Source: Brachyhypopomus gauderio (Eukaryota; Chordata; Actinopteri; Gymnotiformes; Hypopomidae). From it: a stretch of 64,000 bases of DNA. The translations under genes and the position numbers were made by a program. Location of the stretch: positions 62,001 through 126,000 of the forward strand of contig NW_027507068.1 of assembly GCF_052324685.1 (NCBI RefSeq), read 5' to 3'. Each line of letters begins with the position of its first letter. Position 1 is the first letter of the stretch. Positions 20,878-31,876 of this stretch are shown here, piece after piece. The notes beneath the pieces are model-generated. The model did no database searches and was not told where the DNA came from. It was given only the letters and a program-made list of their open reading frames with translations.

Positions 20878-21295
20878 ACAAATGGACTTCAGACCTTTAG
20901 GCTCAAACCGAAAATAACTGGCAAGTAATTTGCAGTAACACATTTAAAATATCATCAAATTCTAACATACAGCTAATTCAATATAAAATATTACACAGAA
21001 CACACATCACTATTGAGAAAATGCATCGGATAGGCTTGTACACTGCCCCACGGTAACAGACAATCATCTTCACGCATTCTGGAACTGCCCCCCCTCTGTT
21101 TTGGTCGGAGGTCTTGGGAGAGCTGTCCAAGATCCTCCGCATCCCAATTTCTCCCACCTTAGCTCTGCTTGATGACCTTTCCTCTCTACCAATGCCTAAA
21201 CATCTGCAAACATTCATCCTCATTTCTATAACAGTGGCTAAAAAGATTATTTTACTTAACTGGAAAGACAGAACAACATTATCAATAATATAGTG
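20830..21295 (+). mobile_element. Fragment of a second L1/Tx1 LINE (ORF2 C-terminus)
   Basis: Degraded translation with IQYKILHRTHIT and an AFWNCPP zinc-knuckle end (H-x4-C), aligning with FKVLHRAHFS and HMFWSC of the intact LINE at 4855-4980. Copies 1-3 keep a longer version including CTHC. Left edge approximate. Confidence 0.6.
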
Positions 21296-21601
21296 CTGCA
21301 TCAAGGCACCTCAGTGGGAAGTCTGTGGGAAGGAAAAAGTGTGGCAGAAAACGCTGCACGAGAGGAGGTGAGCGGACCCTGAGGAACATTGTGGAGAAGG
21401 GCAGATTCCAGACCTTGGGGGACTGCGGAAGCAGTGGACTGAGTCTGGAGTAGAAACATCCAGAGCCACCGTGCACAGGCGTGTGCAGGAAATGGGCTAC
21501 AGGTGCCGCATTCTCCAGGTCAAGCCACTTTTGAACCAGAAACAGCGCCAGAATCGCCTGGCCTGGGCTACAGAGAAGCAGAACTGCAAATTTTGCATGT
21601 C
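21296..21601 (+). mobile_element. Tc1-type transposon fragment, copy 0
   Basis: Encodes the N-terminal DNA-binding part of a Tc1 transposase ([27 protein letters not shown]). It is cut at 21601, where an L2 LINE begins; copies 1 and 2 keep the rest of the element. Confidence 0.8.
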
Positions 21602-23555
21602 ATTAAAACAAATAGCACGTAAATTAGAGCGGAAATGGCGAACTACTAAATTGGAAGTATTCCACTGTGCCTGGAAGGATAGCATTATTGAATACAAACG
21701 GGCACTCACTAAAGCACGCTCAGCATACTTAGCCTCACTGATAGAGAAAAATAAAAACAATCCTAGATTTCTTTTTAATACTATTTCTAAACTTACAAAA
21801 AATCAAGCAGGCACAGAACCTCAGATTCCAGTAAACCTCACTAGTAATGTATTTATAGATTTCTTTGATAATAAAATAGAGAATATTAGACAAAATATAA
21901 AACCCTTTATTAGCAATACAACTGGTATGTCATCTGGTTTGGTTGATATTGTTTTAAATTACATACCGGGAGAAAAACTTGATGCTTTTCATCCACTCCC
22001 AAAATCAGAATTAGAGAAAATAATTTCTTCCTTAAATTGTACTACCTGCACATTAGACTCAGTTCCCTCAAAGTTATTAAAAGAGGTATTACCAGCTGTA
22101 ACTGAACCTCTTCTAACTATAGTTAACTCATCCATTACAATAGGTCACATGCCCAAATCATGTAAATTAGCAGTTATTAAACCTCTGATCAAGAAACCAA
22201 ATCTTGATCCGACTGTACTATCTAATTATAGACCCATTTCAAACACATCATTTATATCTAAGATCATAGAAAAAGCTGTTGCCCAGCAATTATGCCTATA
22301 TCTGCATAGGAATAACACATTTGAAAAGTTCCAATCTGGTTTTAGGCCCCATCACAGTACTGAAACAGCATTAGTTAAAGTAACAAATGATCTCCTCCTT
22401 GCATCAGATCAAGGCTATGTATCACTGTTAGTGCTTCTTGATCTTAGTGCAGCTTTCGACACAATTGATCATAGGATCTTGCTAGAAAGGTTAGAACGCT
22501 GGGTTGGAGTCTCAGGCACAGCCCTTTCATGGTTTCAGTCTTACTTAACAAATCGCTATCAGTTTGTAGAGCTCAATAATATTTCATCCAAACGTACAAT
22601 GGTTAAATATGGGGTCCCGCAAGGCTCCATCTTAGGACCACTATTATTTACATTATATATGCTACCATTGGGCACAGTTATAAACAAACATGGTGTCAAT
22701 TTTCACTGCTATGCGGATGACACTCAACTTTACATATCAGCCAAACCCGATGACAAACTCGGTTTAGGAAAAATTGAGGCCTGTGTAAGAGATATTAAAT
22801 GCTGGATGTCTCTAAACTTCCTACAATTAAATGAGGACAAAACAGAAGTTCTCCTTGTGGGCCCTAAGGCCGCAAGACAGAAAATTCCAAATTTAATGCT
22901 TAATCTTGCAGACTATCCCATTACACCTGGCACAGTAGCCAAAAACCTAGGCGTCATACTCGACTCCGACCTATCATTTGATAAATATATAGATAATACT
23001 ACTAGGATAGCTTTTCTACATCTCCGCAACACTGCCAAATTAAGAAATGCATTATCACAGGATGATGCAGAAAAATTGGTGCACGCCTTTGTTAGCTCTA
23101 GACTAGACTACTGCAATTCACTACTGTCAGGATGTTCAAATAGGAATCTAAATAAACTTCAAGTAGTTCAAAATGCCGCAGCTAGAGTTCTGACCAGAAC
23201 TAGAAAATTTCAGCATATTAGACCAGTCCTATCAGCCCTGCATTGGCTCCCAGTTAAATTTCGTATTGATTTTAAAATTCTATTATTAGCATATAAAGTA
23301 CTACACGGGCTTGCTCCTGAATACCTCCAGGAACTTATTTCCTACTATGAACCCCCACGTCAACTAAGATCACAGGGTGCTGGTCTGTTATTAGTTCCAC
23401 AAATTAACAAGGTAACAGCAGGGGGAAGAGCCTTTTCTTATAAGGCCCCCCAGCTTTGGAATAATCTTCCTAAATGTGTCCGGGACTCTGACACAGTCAC
23501 AATCTTTAAATCTAGGTTGAAAACCCACTTATTTAGTCTAGCGTTTGATAATTAA
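21602..23555 (+). CDS. L2 reverse transcriptase, truncated, open
   Basis: About 650 residues of L2 ORF2 without a break: [61 protein letters not shown] (22710 on), then [37 protein letters not shown] and [17 protein letters not shown]. The endonuclease domain is missing through 5' truncation. The open frame extends left to 21471 only because it runs into the Tc1 fragment, giving a chimeric N-terminus of ~44 residues that is not a real LINE start. It is related to, but diverged from, the L2 at 12251-19018. Dead as an element, though the frame is intact. Confidence 0.82.
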
Positions 23556-24272
23556 TATCCCCCTTAGATAAAGGTACAGATCCAGGGGTTCATAGACGAA
23601 GGGTTTTATGGTAGACTGGGGTGCTGGTGCTGTCATCCTGTCACTGCTCGTGGTCACTCAAGTTTGTTGACAGTGCAGTGGACGGATTCCATTGTCTCAG
23701 AATGCCCCCAAGCCTATGTTACCTTCTGGTTCTGCCTTTTTAGCTAGGCTGTAATAATTTAACTTAGTGCCGGAGTTGCTGCCACACTCCAGAAATGTTT
23801 ATAATTTTACCTGTCCTGTATATGTCCTCATACAGAGCTAATTTTCCCTGTTTCATTTCTCCACATGGCTGCCCGCCTGCTTGAGGAATAATGAGATGAG
23901 GAGAGACAAGCGATCCATCCTGGCCGGCCACCTCCTGCCTAACCGGATGCCTACACCATGATGGACATTATTACATCTTTTTCGGTCTAAATGGACATTA
24001 TTGCATCTTTTACATTCTGTCTACATTCTGTCTATATTGTTGTTGTTGTCATGGTGACCGGTGTCGGCCAGAGGAGGATGGGCTCCCCCCCTGAGTCTTG
24101 GTTCCTCTCAAGGTTTCTTCCTCATGCAAAAAACTAGGGAGTTTTTCCTTGCCTCTGTCGCCTTTGGCTTGCTCACTGGGGGCTAGGACTCGGCACTTGT
24201 AAAGCTGCTTTGTGACAACAACTGTTGTAAAAAGCGCTATATAAATAAAATTTGATTGATTGATTGATTGAT
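21602..24272 (+). mobile_element. 5'-truncated L2-type LINE, copy 0 only
   Basis: Starts abruptly in ORF2 ([16 protein letters not shown]) and ends with AAAAGCGCTATATAAATAAA and (TTGA)n at about 24272. The left flank (Tc1) and right flank (ATTACTGGGTGGTG) are contiguous with sequences 1.2 kb apart in copies 1 and 2, so insertion went with loss of target DNA. Confidence 0.88.
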
Positions 24273-24704
24273 TACTGGGTGGTGTGTGTGTGTGTGTAAA
24301 AGTATTGCAGCAGCGGTTTTATTACCCGTGTTATATCTGTAAATCGTGCATATGCTCACACTAACATGATGTGCAAGTATGTTACATTACAAAAATATAG
24401 GTACACAGATTGACTGGTTTGTAGCGAGGTGGATTCAAAATTTGTTTACTCTGCAGCACGATTCTGTGAATTTGCCATCGCACTACACGTACCGCAAATG
24501 CATTGCAGCAGCACGTACGCCTACTACAAATACGTTTATTCTTTAGCGCGAAGATTAATTTCAAATCTTTAACGTGACTCAATCCAAAGGATTCATTCCT
24601 ATTCAGCATAAGAATAATTACCTTCACGCTATAAAGAAAGATAGATTCATGGGTTGTAACTTTTGAATTGCTTCTTGAAGCTGTGTCAAAAGTGCTATAC
24701 AGAT
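24273..24704. other. Non-coding stretch with short (TG)n
   Basis: A short (GT)n at about 24282, then unique-looking sequence, nearly identical to 38080-38511 and 51883-52314. No gene is supported. Confidence 0.5.
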
Positions 24705-25049
24705 TGTCACGGTGACAGCTCCGGACCCTTCCCTGTGGGCGTGCTGCTATGTTGTTTGCGTGTTATGTCCATGTTTGTTCTTCCGTGGGCGTGGGTCATC
24801 TGTGAGCGTGTTCGTGATATCACCTGTACCTTGTCTCGAGGTCACGTGGGTCTGTGTAAATTACCTATTTAATGTGCGTTTGCGCAGTGTCTTGTGCTCG
24901 TCTTTGTCTAAAGTTCATGCCTGTGTAAGCTTCCGCGTCAGCGTGCTTGCACCGTCTGTGCTGGGCTTTGTTTTTGTGTATTAAACGTTTTATGTGCATC
25001 GCAAGACGCTCGTCGTGTCTCCTCCTTCCTCCCGCATGCCAGCGTCACA
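24705..25049 (-). mobile_element. Solo LTR, copy 0
   Basis: 345 bp with TGTCACGG...GCGTCACA ends (minus strand TGTGACGC...CCGTGACA), the same termini as the element at 14109-16215. No internal region remains and no clean 5 bp duplication is seen (only GAT on both sides). Strand is assigned by similarity to minus-oriented relatives and is uncertain. Copies at 38512-38856 and 52315-52659. Confidence 0.6.
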
Positions 25050-25089
25050 GATGAGCTGGCCAAGCTGGTTTTCCTTGGAAAGGACAGTG

Positions 25090-26339
25090 GGGGTCAGCGC
25101 TTCAAAGTAAGCATAAAATACGTATGAAACACATATAAAATGGGCTAGTCATTGTCTGGTTTGCCTTGCAAAAATCCTCATACTTTTTGCCATATTATTG
25201 CTTGACCTGCTGCCTCAGTGCTCATACTATTTTATTATTTACAACATTCCTTGTTAATTGTTAGAATTAGTACCTATTATATATTTTTATACATTTTGGG
25301 ATTTTGTCATGTAAAAAATCATAAAATCTATATTTTTTCCGCCGATCAAACTCCGCAGACAACCGGTGAAAAAGTGAAGACCCCCAAATTATTTTTCCCC
25401 ATTAATATCTTATAAAAACCCATGAAAGAGTGAATTCGCAAAAGCTGAAGCGCGAAGTGGCACGGGATCACTGTAACAATACAAAAAATAAAGTATGAAC
25501 TAACCTACAACAGAGTGCAAAATAAATATTAAATTAAGAGCAACATTAAGATAATAACTACATTCAGAAGAAAATATCAACTTAATTGTGCATTCAAAAA
25601 GAAAATGTGAGTGAGTGACCGTGCAAACTTGAATCACGTCCTTAGCAACAGTTTTCTGGGTGACAGTACGTTGAACGAATCAGAATGAACGAGAGCCCTC
25701 AGTTCAGTGAACGAATCACTGAGCATGCGCTGTTCCCTCGCAATGGATGTCTTCGCGGGTGATTCAGTGATTCATGGACCACACAGCAGTTCCTCAGCCA
25801 GCCTGCACGGTCGCTGCTGAGCTCAACTACTGAACTGAAAAAGGAACAAGCAGCTGAGGAAGTGATTCAATTCAGTTTGTTCACTCAAATGATTCCTTCA
25901 TTTGAAGAATTGTTCACGAATGACACAACACTACTCAGAGTGCTATTAAGTTAGGTAGGGGGAGTGCCTTTGGTAGAAGCTTTGCTGTCTGCTTAACTTT
26001 GGCAAAGATGAGGTGGCAGTCTGCCATAGGTGTGCAACCCCATGATTGCCAAAGCAGTAGAAGCTTGGTATCCTCCTGAAAATTGTACGGAAGCTCTCCA
26101 CTGTCTTGGACTTCAACCCAAGGCCACCCGGGGAGTTGCGTAATGCACGTGACATCCTTGGCCCTTGGTGTCAATCACCTGGCAACGGGTGGTTGGGGCA
26201 CAGGCTCTGGAGGCCCTATTCGGGGTTTCTATGACCTAGCTCCAGTAGCATGCTGGAGTATGCCCTCCTCATTTGGGGGCCCACAAGCTGCCTGGAAACC
26301 TGGCGGTGTTAACAGATGGCATGCTTGTGGTTTCTGTAT
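25090..26339. other. Spacer without recognised gene
   Basis: AT-rich to 25560. A stretch at about 25670-25935 is rich in GAACGAATCA/GATTCAGTGA-type words and probably belongs to a dispersed DNA element. 25936-26335 is moderately GC-rich, with short minus-strand ORFs I cannot identify. It is repeated in copies 1 and 2. Confidence 0.45.
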
Positions 26340-26345
26340 GTCTAT

Positions 26346-27288
26346 CAGGGTGTCTGCACATTTTTAAATCTCAAATTCAATGACTTTTAAGACCTTTTTA
26401 ATACCTCTCACAAAAAATAAATAATACCAGGGTTGCCAACTTTTCAAGATCGCTTGGAGTGAGATTTGAACCTGGAGGGGGTGGCGAGTGTAAATTGTTG
26501 GGGGGGGTGGCGACCGTAAGTTGTTGACGGGGGTGCACGACCTCGCGAAGCGACAGCACGCGGGGAGCTCGCGCAGGGCCGCACAGTAATTGCCACCGCG
26601 ATTACGTCATTGTCAGTACGCGGAACCTCATGTATAAACCAAGCTTGATGCGGCTAAGGGATTACGGCACATGCAGCGCCGTGCGCAGTGCCCTAGTGCC
26701 TGTACATTTACATTGTAATGGTCCAATGAAGGTCATTTAAAAACCAGGACATTTCCTCACTTTTTTTTTTTCCAAAACCGGGACAAGACGTGAAATACGT
26801 CCCGGGAAATACGGACGTTTGGTCGCCCTACACAGTAGACAAATCATTTTTGGCACTTACAGCTAAACTGCAAGATACATCGCGCCTCATACGAATCACT
26901 GGAAGGTTTCAGCTAGCCACAATATTTTTCATCCTCCAGCCACTTCACTGAATGGACATTTACCCATGTCTGCATCGGAGCCTTGTATTGTTGTTCCCGC
27001 CGCAGGCCTCAAATAAGAAAAGCAGCTTGCTGGCAGCTAAAGCATCGTCTGATGTTTCCACCTGTTAGGTGACGTACTACTGCCATTAGGCGGAGTATAC
27101 GGCCGTTGCGGAAATGATAATTATTGTGGGATATAGATTGGTAAAATAAAACAGAAAAACTGAGCAACACACTTATTTAATGTCTCCCCCCCTAAAATTC
27201 CAGACATTTTAAGACATTTTTAGACCTTGAATATGTAAAACTAAATTTAAGACATTTTAAGACTTTTTAAGGACCCGCGGGTACCCTG
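26346..27288. mobile_element. Non-autonomous hAT-like DNA element, copy 0
   Basis: CAGGGTGTCTGCAC at the left and GCGGGTACCCTG at the right as terminal inverted ends, with mirrored GACTTTTAAGACC/AAGACTTTTTAAGGA sub-terminal blocks. GTCTAT flanks both sides (26340-26345, 27289-27294). A second repeat seems nested inside (GGGACAAGACGTGAAATACGTCCCGGG area). No transposase. Copies at 40153-41095 and 53956-54898. Confidence 0.65.
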
Positions 27289-28571
27289 GTCTATGTCTAT
27301 TGTATGTATGTCTGTCTATATCTGTTTGAGTATGACTATTGACATGTTTCCTTTCTCTTTTTCAGATATTTCACCATGGAAGCCTGTCTTCTCTGCTATA
27401 AAGGCTTCGCCAATTTAAGCCAGCACCTCAGATTAAGTCATAATGTTAGAAATATCATGGAGCGGTCCCTCTTGCTCAAACTAGTGTCAGGGAGGGTAGA
27501 TATTAGAAAAGAAAAATGCTGCCTACCAGGCTGTGGTCAGTCCACATCTAGATTGGACAGACACCTGAAGTCACACAGGGAGCCGTCAAGCACCCGTAGA
27601 GCAGTCATTATACAGGAGGTCAAAAGAAATGTCGTGCTCAGACAAGTTGCCCTCGTGTCCGATTTAGACCTGAGGGAGAAAGAGGAGGAAGTGACCAGAC
27701 TGGGTCATGTGGCAGAGGATGCCCCATGCTCTGAGGAGGAGGAGGAGGAGGAGGAGGCGGCGGCGGGGGCAGAATGCTCCAACTGCAACACTAAAAAAAA
27801 CAGAAATCAAAAACCTGAAAGATGTTGGCTGTAACAACAGAGCTCCAGCTGCTGAGGCGCAAAAAACCACCTTTTGCACAGGCGCCTCAAAAAGAAGTCT
27901 GTGCAGGCACACAGAGGGTTAAAGAGGGTTAGGGTGACGGCCCAAACCAAGCATAGTGTAAGCTGTCATAGAGCATTTAAAGTTAACGTGACTGCTCTGG
28001 TGTGTATAAAGTATAATGTATTTTTCTTACAATCTGAACCTTAAGAAAAAGCAGCTGTGCAGGAGGCAGAGGCAGGGGCGGAGCAAGAGCAGGAGCTGGA
28101 GCAGCCTGCCCCCCCAAGAACCTCAATTTCCTGATCATGTGCCTCAGCTCAGTAAGTGCATTCAGGTGTGCTTTGGCTGAATTTTTTAAAGTACGTTTCC
28201 TTTGGTGGAAAATAAGTAATTCCTCATATCTCTTACGCTTTTAGATGAACTGCTGGAAGACTACCAGCACCACCAAGAGGGGTCTGACCCTTCATACAGA
28301 CTACAAAATAATGTCAAGAGTAAGATATATCGCATAAAGCGGTTTATTGCTTACATGGCTGTGGGCCACAGCCACCTCCAGGAGTTCACCTTCTTGGACA
28401 ACGTCACAAGGATTAGTGAGTATGGGACTATTCTTTACTCTAAAATTTTGTTTTAATGTTTAGATGTTTTGTGACTCATATGTACGTTTTCATGTTTTGC
28501 AGATGGGTCAAAAGCCTAATGGGGAGAAGGTGGTGGCTAGCACACTATAGCCCATAAATTGGGCTACATTT

Positions 28572-28811
28572 TTAATACTTATAAGACACGCCACCCCCCA
28601 CCTGCCGCCTGAAGCCCGTTTCCCTGATCAATATAACTAGGGAAATAAAGGGCATCATAAAAAACAAAGGCGATCCGTGGTAATACATGAAATTTAAGTA
28701 AAGGAGTGCAAAGATGGACACGCCATCTCCAAAGAGACGCTCCTGCAGTGTCGGGTAAAAGCCAAGCAGCAGATCCCTGAAATATTGAGTGAGTCCTGCA
28801 TCATACCTCAC
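28572..28811 (-). other. Unassigned 79-codon minus-strand ORF inside gene B
   Basis: Covers the disturbed stretch of gene B. The predicted peptide is hydrophobic (two possible membrane segments). I recognise no family. It may be an inserted fragment or chance. Identical in copies 1 and 2. Confidence 0.2.
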
Positions 28812-29730
28812 TTTAATAACATTTTTTCTGCTGCACTTTACATCAGTCGATGTGTCTCATTCTTGTGTTTTTATTTGTCAACACAGAGACCCTGGAGACC
28901 AAGCGATCTATAAAGCTTCAACGGTCATTTTACGGGTATGTAACGGCTTACCTGTCGTCTATATACGGCCACCGGACTGGGGTCTACCAGAACCTGCAGG
29001 TGGAGGAAGTGATGAGAGCCAAACACAGTCCAGAGTTGGACGTGTACCTCATCAATGTGAGCGCACGTTCAGTTCATAACATTGTGTTTTATACATACAG
29101 CATGGCAAAATGTGTCATTTCTTGTGTGTTTTGTCCTTTTGTCTTTCTAAACAGGTGGAGTCTCATAAAACAAATGAGACCTTTGGTGTGGCCCAGCTCC
29201 TCCTCACTGGGGAGGAGTACGGATGGCTTCGGGCTTATGTGCAAATTAGAAAAGGGCTGACTGGGGGCAAAATATCTAAATTTCTATTCTCTATTTCAAC
29301 CCCAAATACATGGAGCAAATGAAGCTCCCAGGCAAACCCAAGTTCACAGATTTAAGAAGCTCCATTGCCACCCATGTAAGTGTTTTTTTATAACAGAGGT
29401 GACTTGTCACTAACAATTATGTATTTTCCCAGTGGTCTGATTTTGTTTCCCTTCACAGGCAAGAAACGAACTGGACCCTAAACAAAGGGAAATGATGTCA
29501 CACTTTATGTGCCACAATACGGCCACCGCAAATAAGTTTTACGCCCTCAATTTAAATCCAGCCTGGTCAAACCTCCTCAGAGCTACCAGAAGCCCCAGCT
29601 TCTACAAACAAGAGAAAGAACAAAAGAAAACACCTGCGACCTTCTAAAAGACTTGCGCTGGAGTCATCCGAGGAAGAAATGGAAGTTCCTTTTCAAGAAA
29701 GTGGTACTTCCTTTGAAGAGATATGCACTC

Positions 29731-29732
<2 letters not shown>

Positions 29733-29776
<44 letters not shown>
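29733..29776. repeat. (CA)22 microsatellite, copy 0
   Basis: 44 bp here and at 57343-57386; 40 bp at 43540-43579. This accounts for the whole 4 bp length difference between units. Confidence 0.95.
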
Positions 29777-29781
<5 letters not shown>

Positions 29782-30131
29782 ATGTGCATGTATGTATTTG
29801 TGTTTTTTTCAGGACATTGAGGAGGATGAGGAGCAGGGGGACAAAGAAAAGAGCACATCACAATGTAAGACTTACAAGCTCACCAAGGCTTGTTTTGAGC
29901 AGACTTTCGCCACTCAAATTGAGAAAAGCATCCCCCAAAAGAATTGGAATACTTCATATGATTAATCAAAGGGACAAAAATGTAAGAACCCACAAAGCTG
30001 TTAAACGGTTATATAAAAAAGTGTTAATGTAGTGTTAAGTAGTATTTGAACTTGTTCATGTTTGTTTGTTTTAGCTTTTTAATGATAGTGTTGTGTTTAT
30101 AGAGTTCAATTTTTCTAGTGTATATATATTT

Positions 30132-30315
30132 AAATTAGTGCTGTCAATTACAGGTGCCGCGATTAAAAGTACTCACCAGGATTTAGCTCAAGCTTGCTAG
30201 ATTTTCTAATTAGCAATCCAGGTAAAATTAGTGGAATCAACACAATCCAGGAAGCCTGAGCAAAATCCTGGTGAGGACTTTTAATTGCAGCACCTGGAAT
30301 TGACAGCACTAATTT
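30132..30315. mobile_element. Palindromic MITE, ~54 bp inverted ends, copy 0
   Basis: AAATTAGTGCTGTCAATT... at the left is the near-perfect inverse of ...AATTGACAGCACTAATTT at the right. The arms include CACCAGGATTT/AAATCCTGGTG. Copies at 43935-44118 and 57742-57925. Confidence 0.8.
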
Positions 30316-30725
30316 AAATTGTTCTTGTTTCTACCGTCTTATCATATCCATAGTGTTCTATTTTGCTAGTATGTATACATTTAAATTGTTCTTGTTATTT
30401 TAATTTTGCATATTCAGTGTTTGTTCAACATATTTTAATCATGCTTTTTCATAATTCCATTTGTATTTTAAATTTTTAATAAGATATTTTGTTTCACAAT
30501 ATGTTATATGTTGTTCCTTCTCCTTAAACCTTAATTTAAACCTCCTTTAGTTAAACCTCTTTAATTAAACATAAAATAAAACAAAATCAAATCACAAAAC
30601 ATCCCACTTGCAATCTATTTGACTGATTGCAATAGATTGGAAGTGGGACGTAGGAAAATAAATATAATTAATAATATTATATAATATAATAATAATAAAT
30701 ATATTTTATGCTATGTAACCTTTAG
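30316..30725. other. AT-rich non-coding spacer with one hairpin
   Basis: No gene seen. 30603-30647 is an inverted repeat with 17 bp arms (CCCACTTGCAATCTATT / AATAGATTGGAAGTGGG, one mismatch) and an ~11 b loop. Confidence 0.6.
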
Positions 30726-31432
30726 TGTCACGCACCGTTATTATAATAAACTTAGGACTACGCCACCGTCAACTAGAGGAAAACCAATCAGTAACGTTTC
30801 ACCCGCGCTATATTACTGCTGGCGAAAATAAAATTGTTAAAACTGCAGAGGCTGAGATGCAAATCATTTATTGTGTCAGAATGGCGGATTTAGGAGACTA
30901 AATCCCCTGTGGATTTTTTATGGTAGTGGACCCAAACGCCTTGTCCATGCAGTAAGCAATATTACAAGCGTGAGAAACCAAAACCAAGTCGCGCTGAATA
31001 TTCAGAGAAGATGACGAGGGAGAACTGAAAGTAATCGCGGAAATACTCAATGTGTGTAACAGGAGAGAACAGAAAGCAATCACGGCAATAACTGACGTGG
31101 AAGACACAGGAGAACAGAAATAGTCACGGAATGAAAACCAAAACCAAACAGATAGGAAGAAAGACAGCAGGAGGAAAACTTGAGAGAGGCCAGGGAGCGG
31201 CGCAGGAGGTAAGTACTCGAAGTGACAGTATAACAAACAAAAAATCTTAAACAAGAAAGAGGCCGGGTGGCGAGACACCTTGTAGAGACAACAGAGAAAA
31301 GGGCTGAAGGTTGGCCATCCTTATAAACCCAGGACAACAGGTGCAGGCCATCACCGCTGATTAGCCTGAGGTCTGGCTCTTGGGCTCCTCCTGGTGGCGA
31401 CTGGAGGACCCGCCCTGGGGCCAGCCCTGACA
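30726..31432 (-). mobile_element. Gypsy-like LTR remnant, copy 0
   Basis: On the minus strand it begins TGTCAGGGCTGGCCCCAGGG after a polypurine tract (complement of GAGCCCCCCC at 31433) and ends GGTGCGTGACA. It has a TTTATAAGG box (minus, ~31322) and AATAAA (minus, ~30868). 707 bp. Only ~20 bp of internal sequence remains beyond the tract. Overlapping minus-strand ORFs are shadows. Copies at 44529-45235 and 58336-59042. Confidence 0.7.
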
Positions 31433-31454
31433 GAGCCCCCCCTCTAGGCCCGAG

Positions 31455-31616
31455 ACATTTACATTTACGGCATTTAGCAGACGCTCTTATCCAGAGCGAC
31501 TTACAAACTGCTTTGCTTCTGATCACAGAATACATCCTAGGAAATAGTACAGATAGGCCAGAATTCAAGACACCATTGAGTCAGACTACTACTAAACTAC
31601 AGGAGTCAGTATCATT
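31455..31616. repeat. Dispersed fish repeat (class not assigned)
   Basis: ACATTTACGGCATTTAGCAG ... CTTATCCAGAGCGACTTAC is a word series I know as very common in fish genomes. Class not assigned; right edge uncertain. Confidence 0.5.
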
Positions 31617-31624
31617 ACCTAGTG

Positions 31625-31868
31625 GAGTGGTTCCCAAACTTTTTCTGCCGTGACCCCCTTTAGTAGATAAGAATATTTTTATTCTCCACTGCCACCTATC
31701 GTTTCGGAGAACACTGCAGTGAAGCTCGCGCAAGTAAACGCTTCGTGCAGGGTCGCGCGATGTGGGCGGAGTCACGCGCTACGGTCACTCGCGAAAGTAT
31801 AAACCAGGCTTTACTTCCAAGCTCCGCGCCCAACCTAGGGGGCGCGCCCCCCACTTTGGGAACCACTG
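31625..31868. mobile_element. hAT MITE with perfect 8 bp target duplication, copy 0
   Basis: Ends AGTGGTTCCCAAAC and TTTGGGAACCACTG are hAT-type inverted repeats. ACCTAGTG is duplicated exactly at 31617-31624 and 31869-31876. 244 bp, no ORF. Copies at 45428-45671 and 59235-59478. Confidence 0.88.
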
Positions 31869-31876
31869 ACCTAGTG

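Larger units (their letters stand above)
27366..29965 (+). pseudogene. Gene B, copy 0: zinc-finger/tyrosine-recombinase-like paralogue
   Basis: Exon 1 from 27366 (ATG 27376): two zinc fingers (C-x2-C-x9-H-x4-H; C-x3-C-x9-H-x3-H) in one exon, unlike gene A, then a (GAG)n-coded poly-Glu run and CSNCNT. Its frame breaks near 27795 in an A-run. Further exons: ~28049-28161; 28245-28415 (NNVKSKIYRIKRFIAYM, core-binding-like); 28503 on (TAA after five codons, then a ~170 bp disturbed stretch, resuming as ISKETLLQCRVKAKQQIPEI); 28887-29056 with YGHRTGVYQNLQ (Arg-I codon 28973-28975); 29155-29375, frameshifted near 29300, ending FTDLRSSIATH (Arg-II); 29459-29647 with MMSHFMCHNTATANKFY (Tyr codon 29540-29542); an acidic tail split by (CA)22; and a last exon near 29815 (DIEEDEEQGDKEKS). 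The domain order equals gene A. Multiple frame breaks: pseudogene as read. Confidence 0.68.

Noticed and set aside
21471-23555. 694-codon ORF as a single gene
   Set aside because: The first ~44 codons are Tc1 sequence and the rest L2 reverse transcriptase; the join is an insertion junction.
25051-25106. Possible exon (CAG|ATGAGCTGGCC ... TTCAAA|GTAAGC)
   Set aside because: Borders fit, but 18 codons match no part of the A/B family I can recognise, and its acceptor is the LTR end; unsupported.
27707-27922. Poly-Arg ORF over the (GAG)n run of gene B
   Set aside because: Alternative-frame reading of the poly-Glu tract; only its 3' part is useful, as evidence of the gene B frameshift.
30898-31568. 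Minus-strand ORFs of 126 and 162 codons
   Set aside because: They lie in a Gypsy-like LTR and a common dispersed repeat, with no recognised domain; chance frames.
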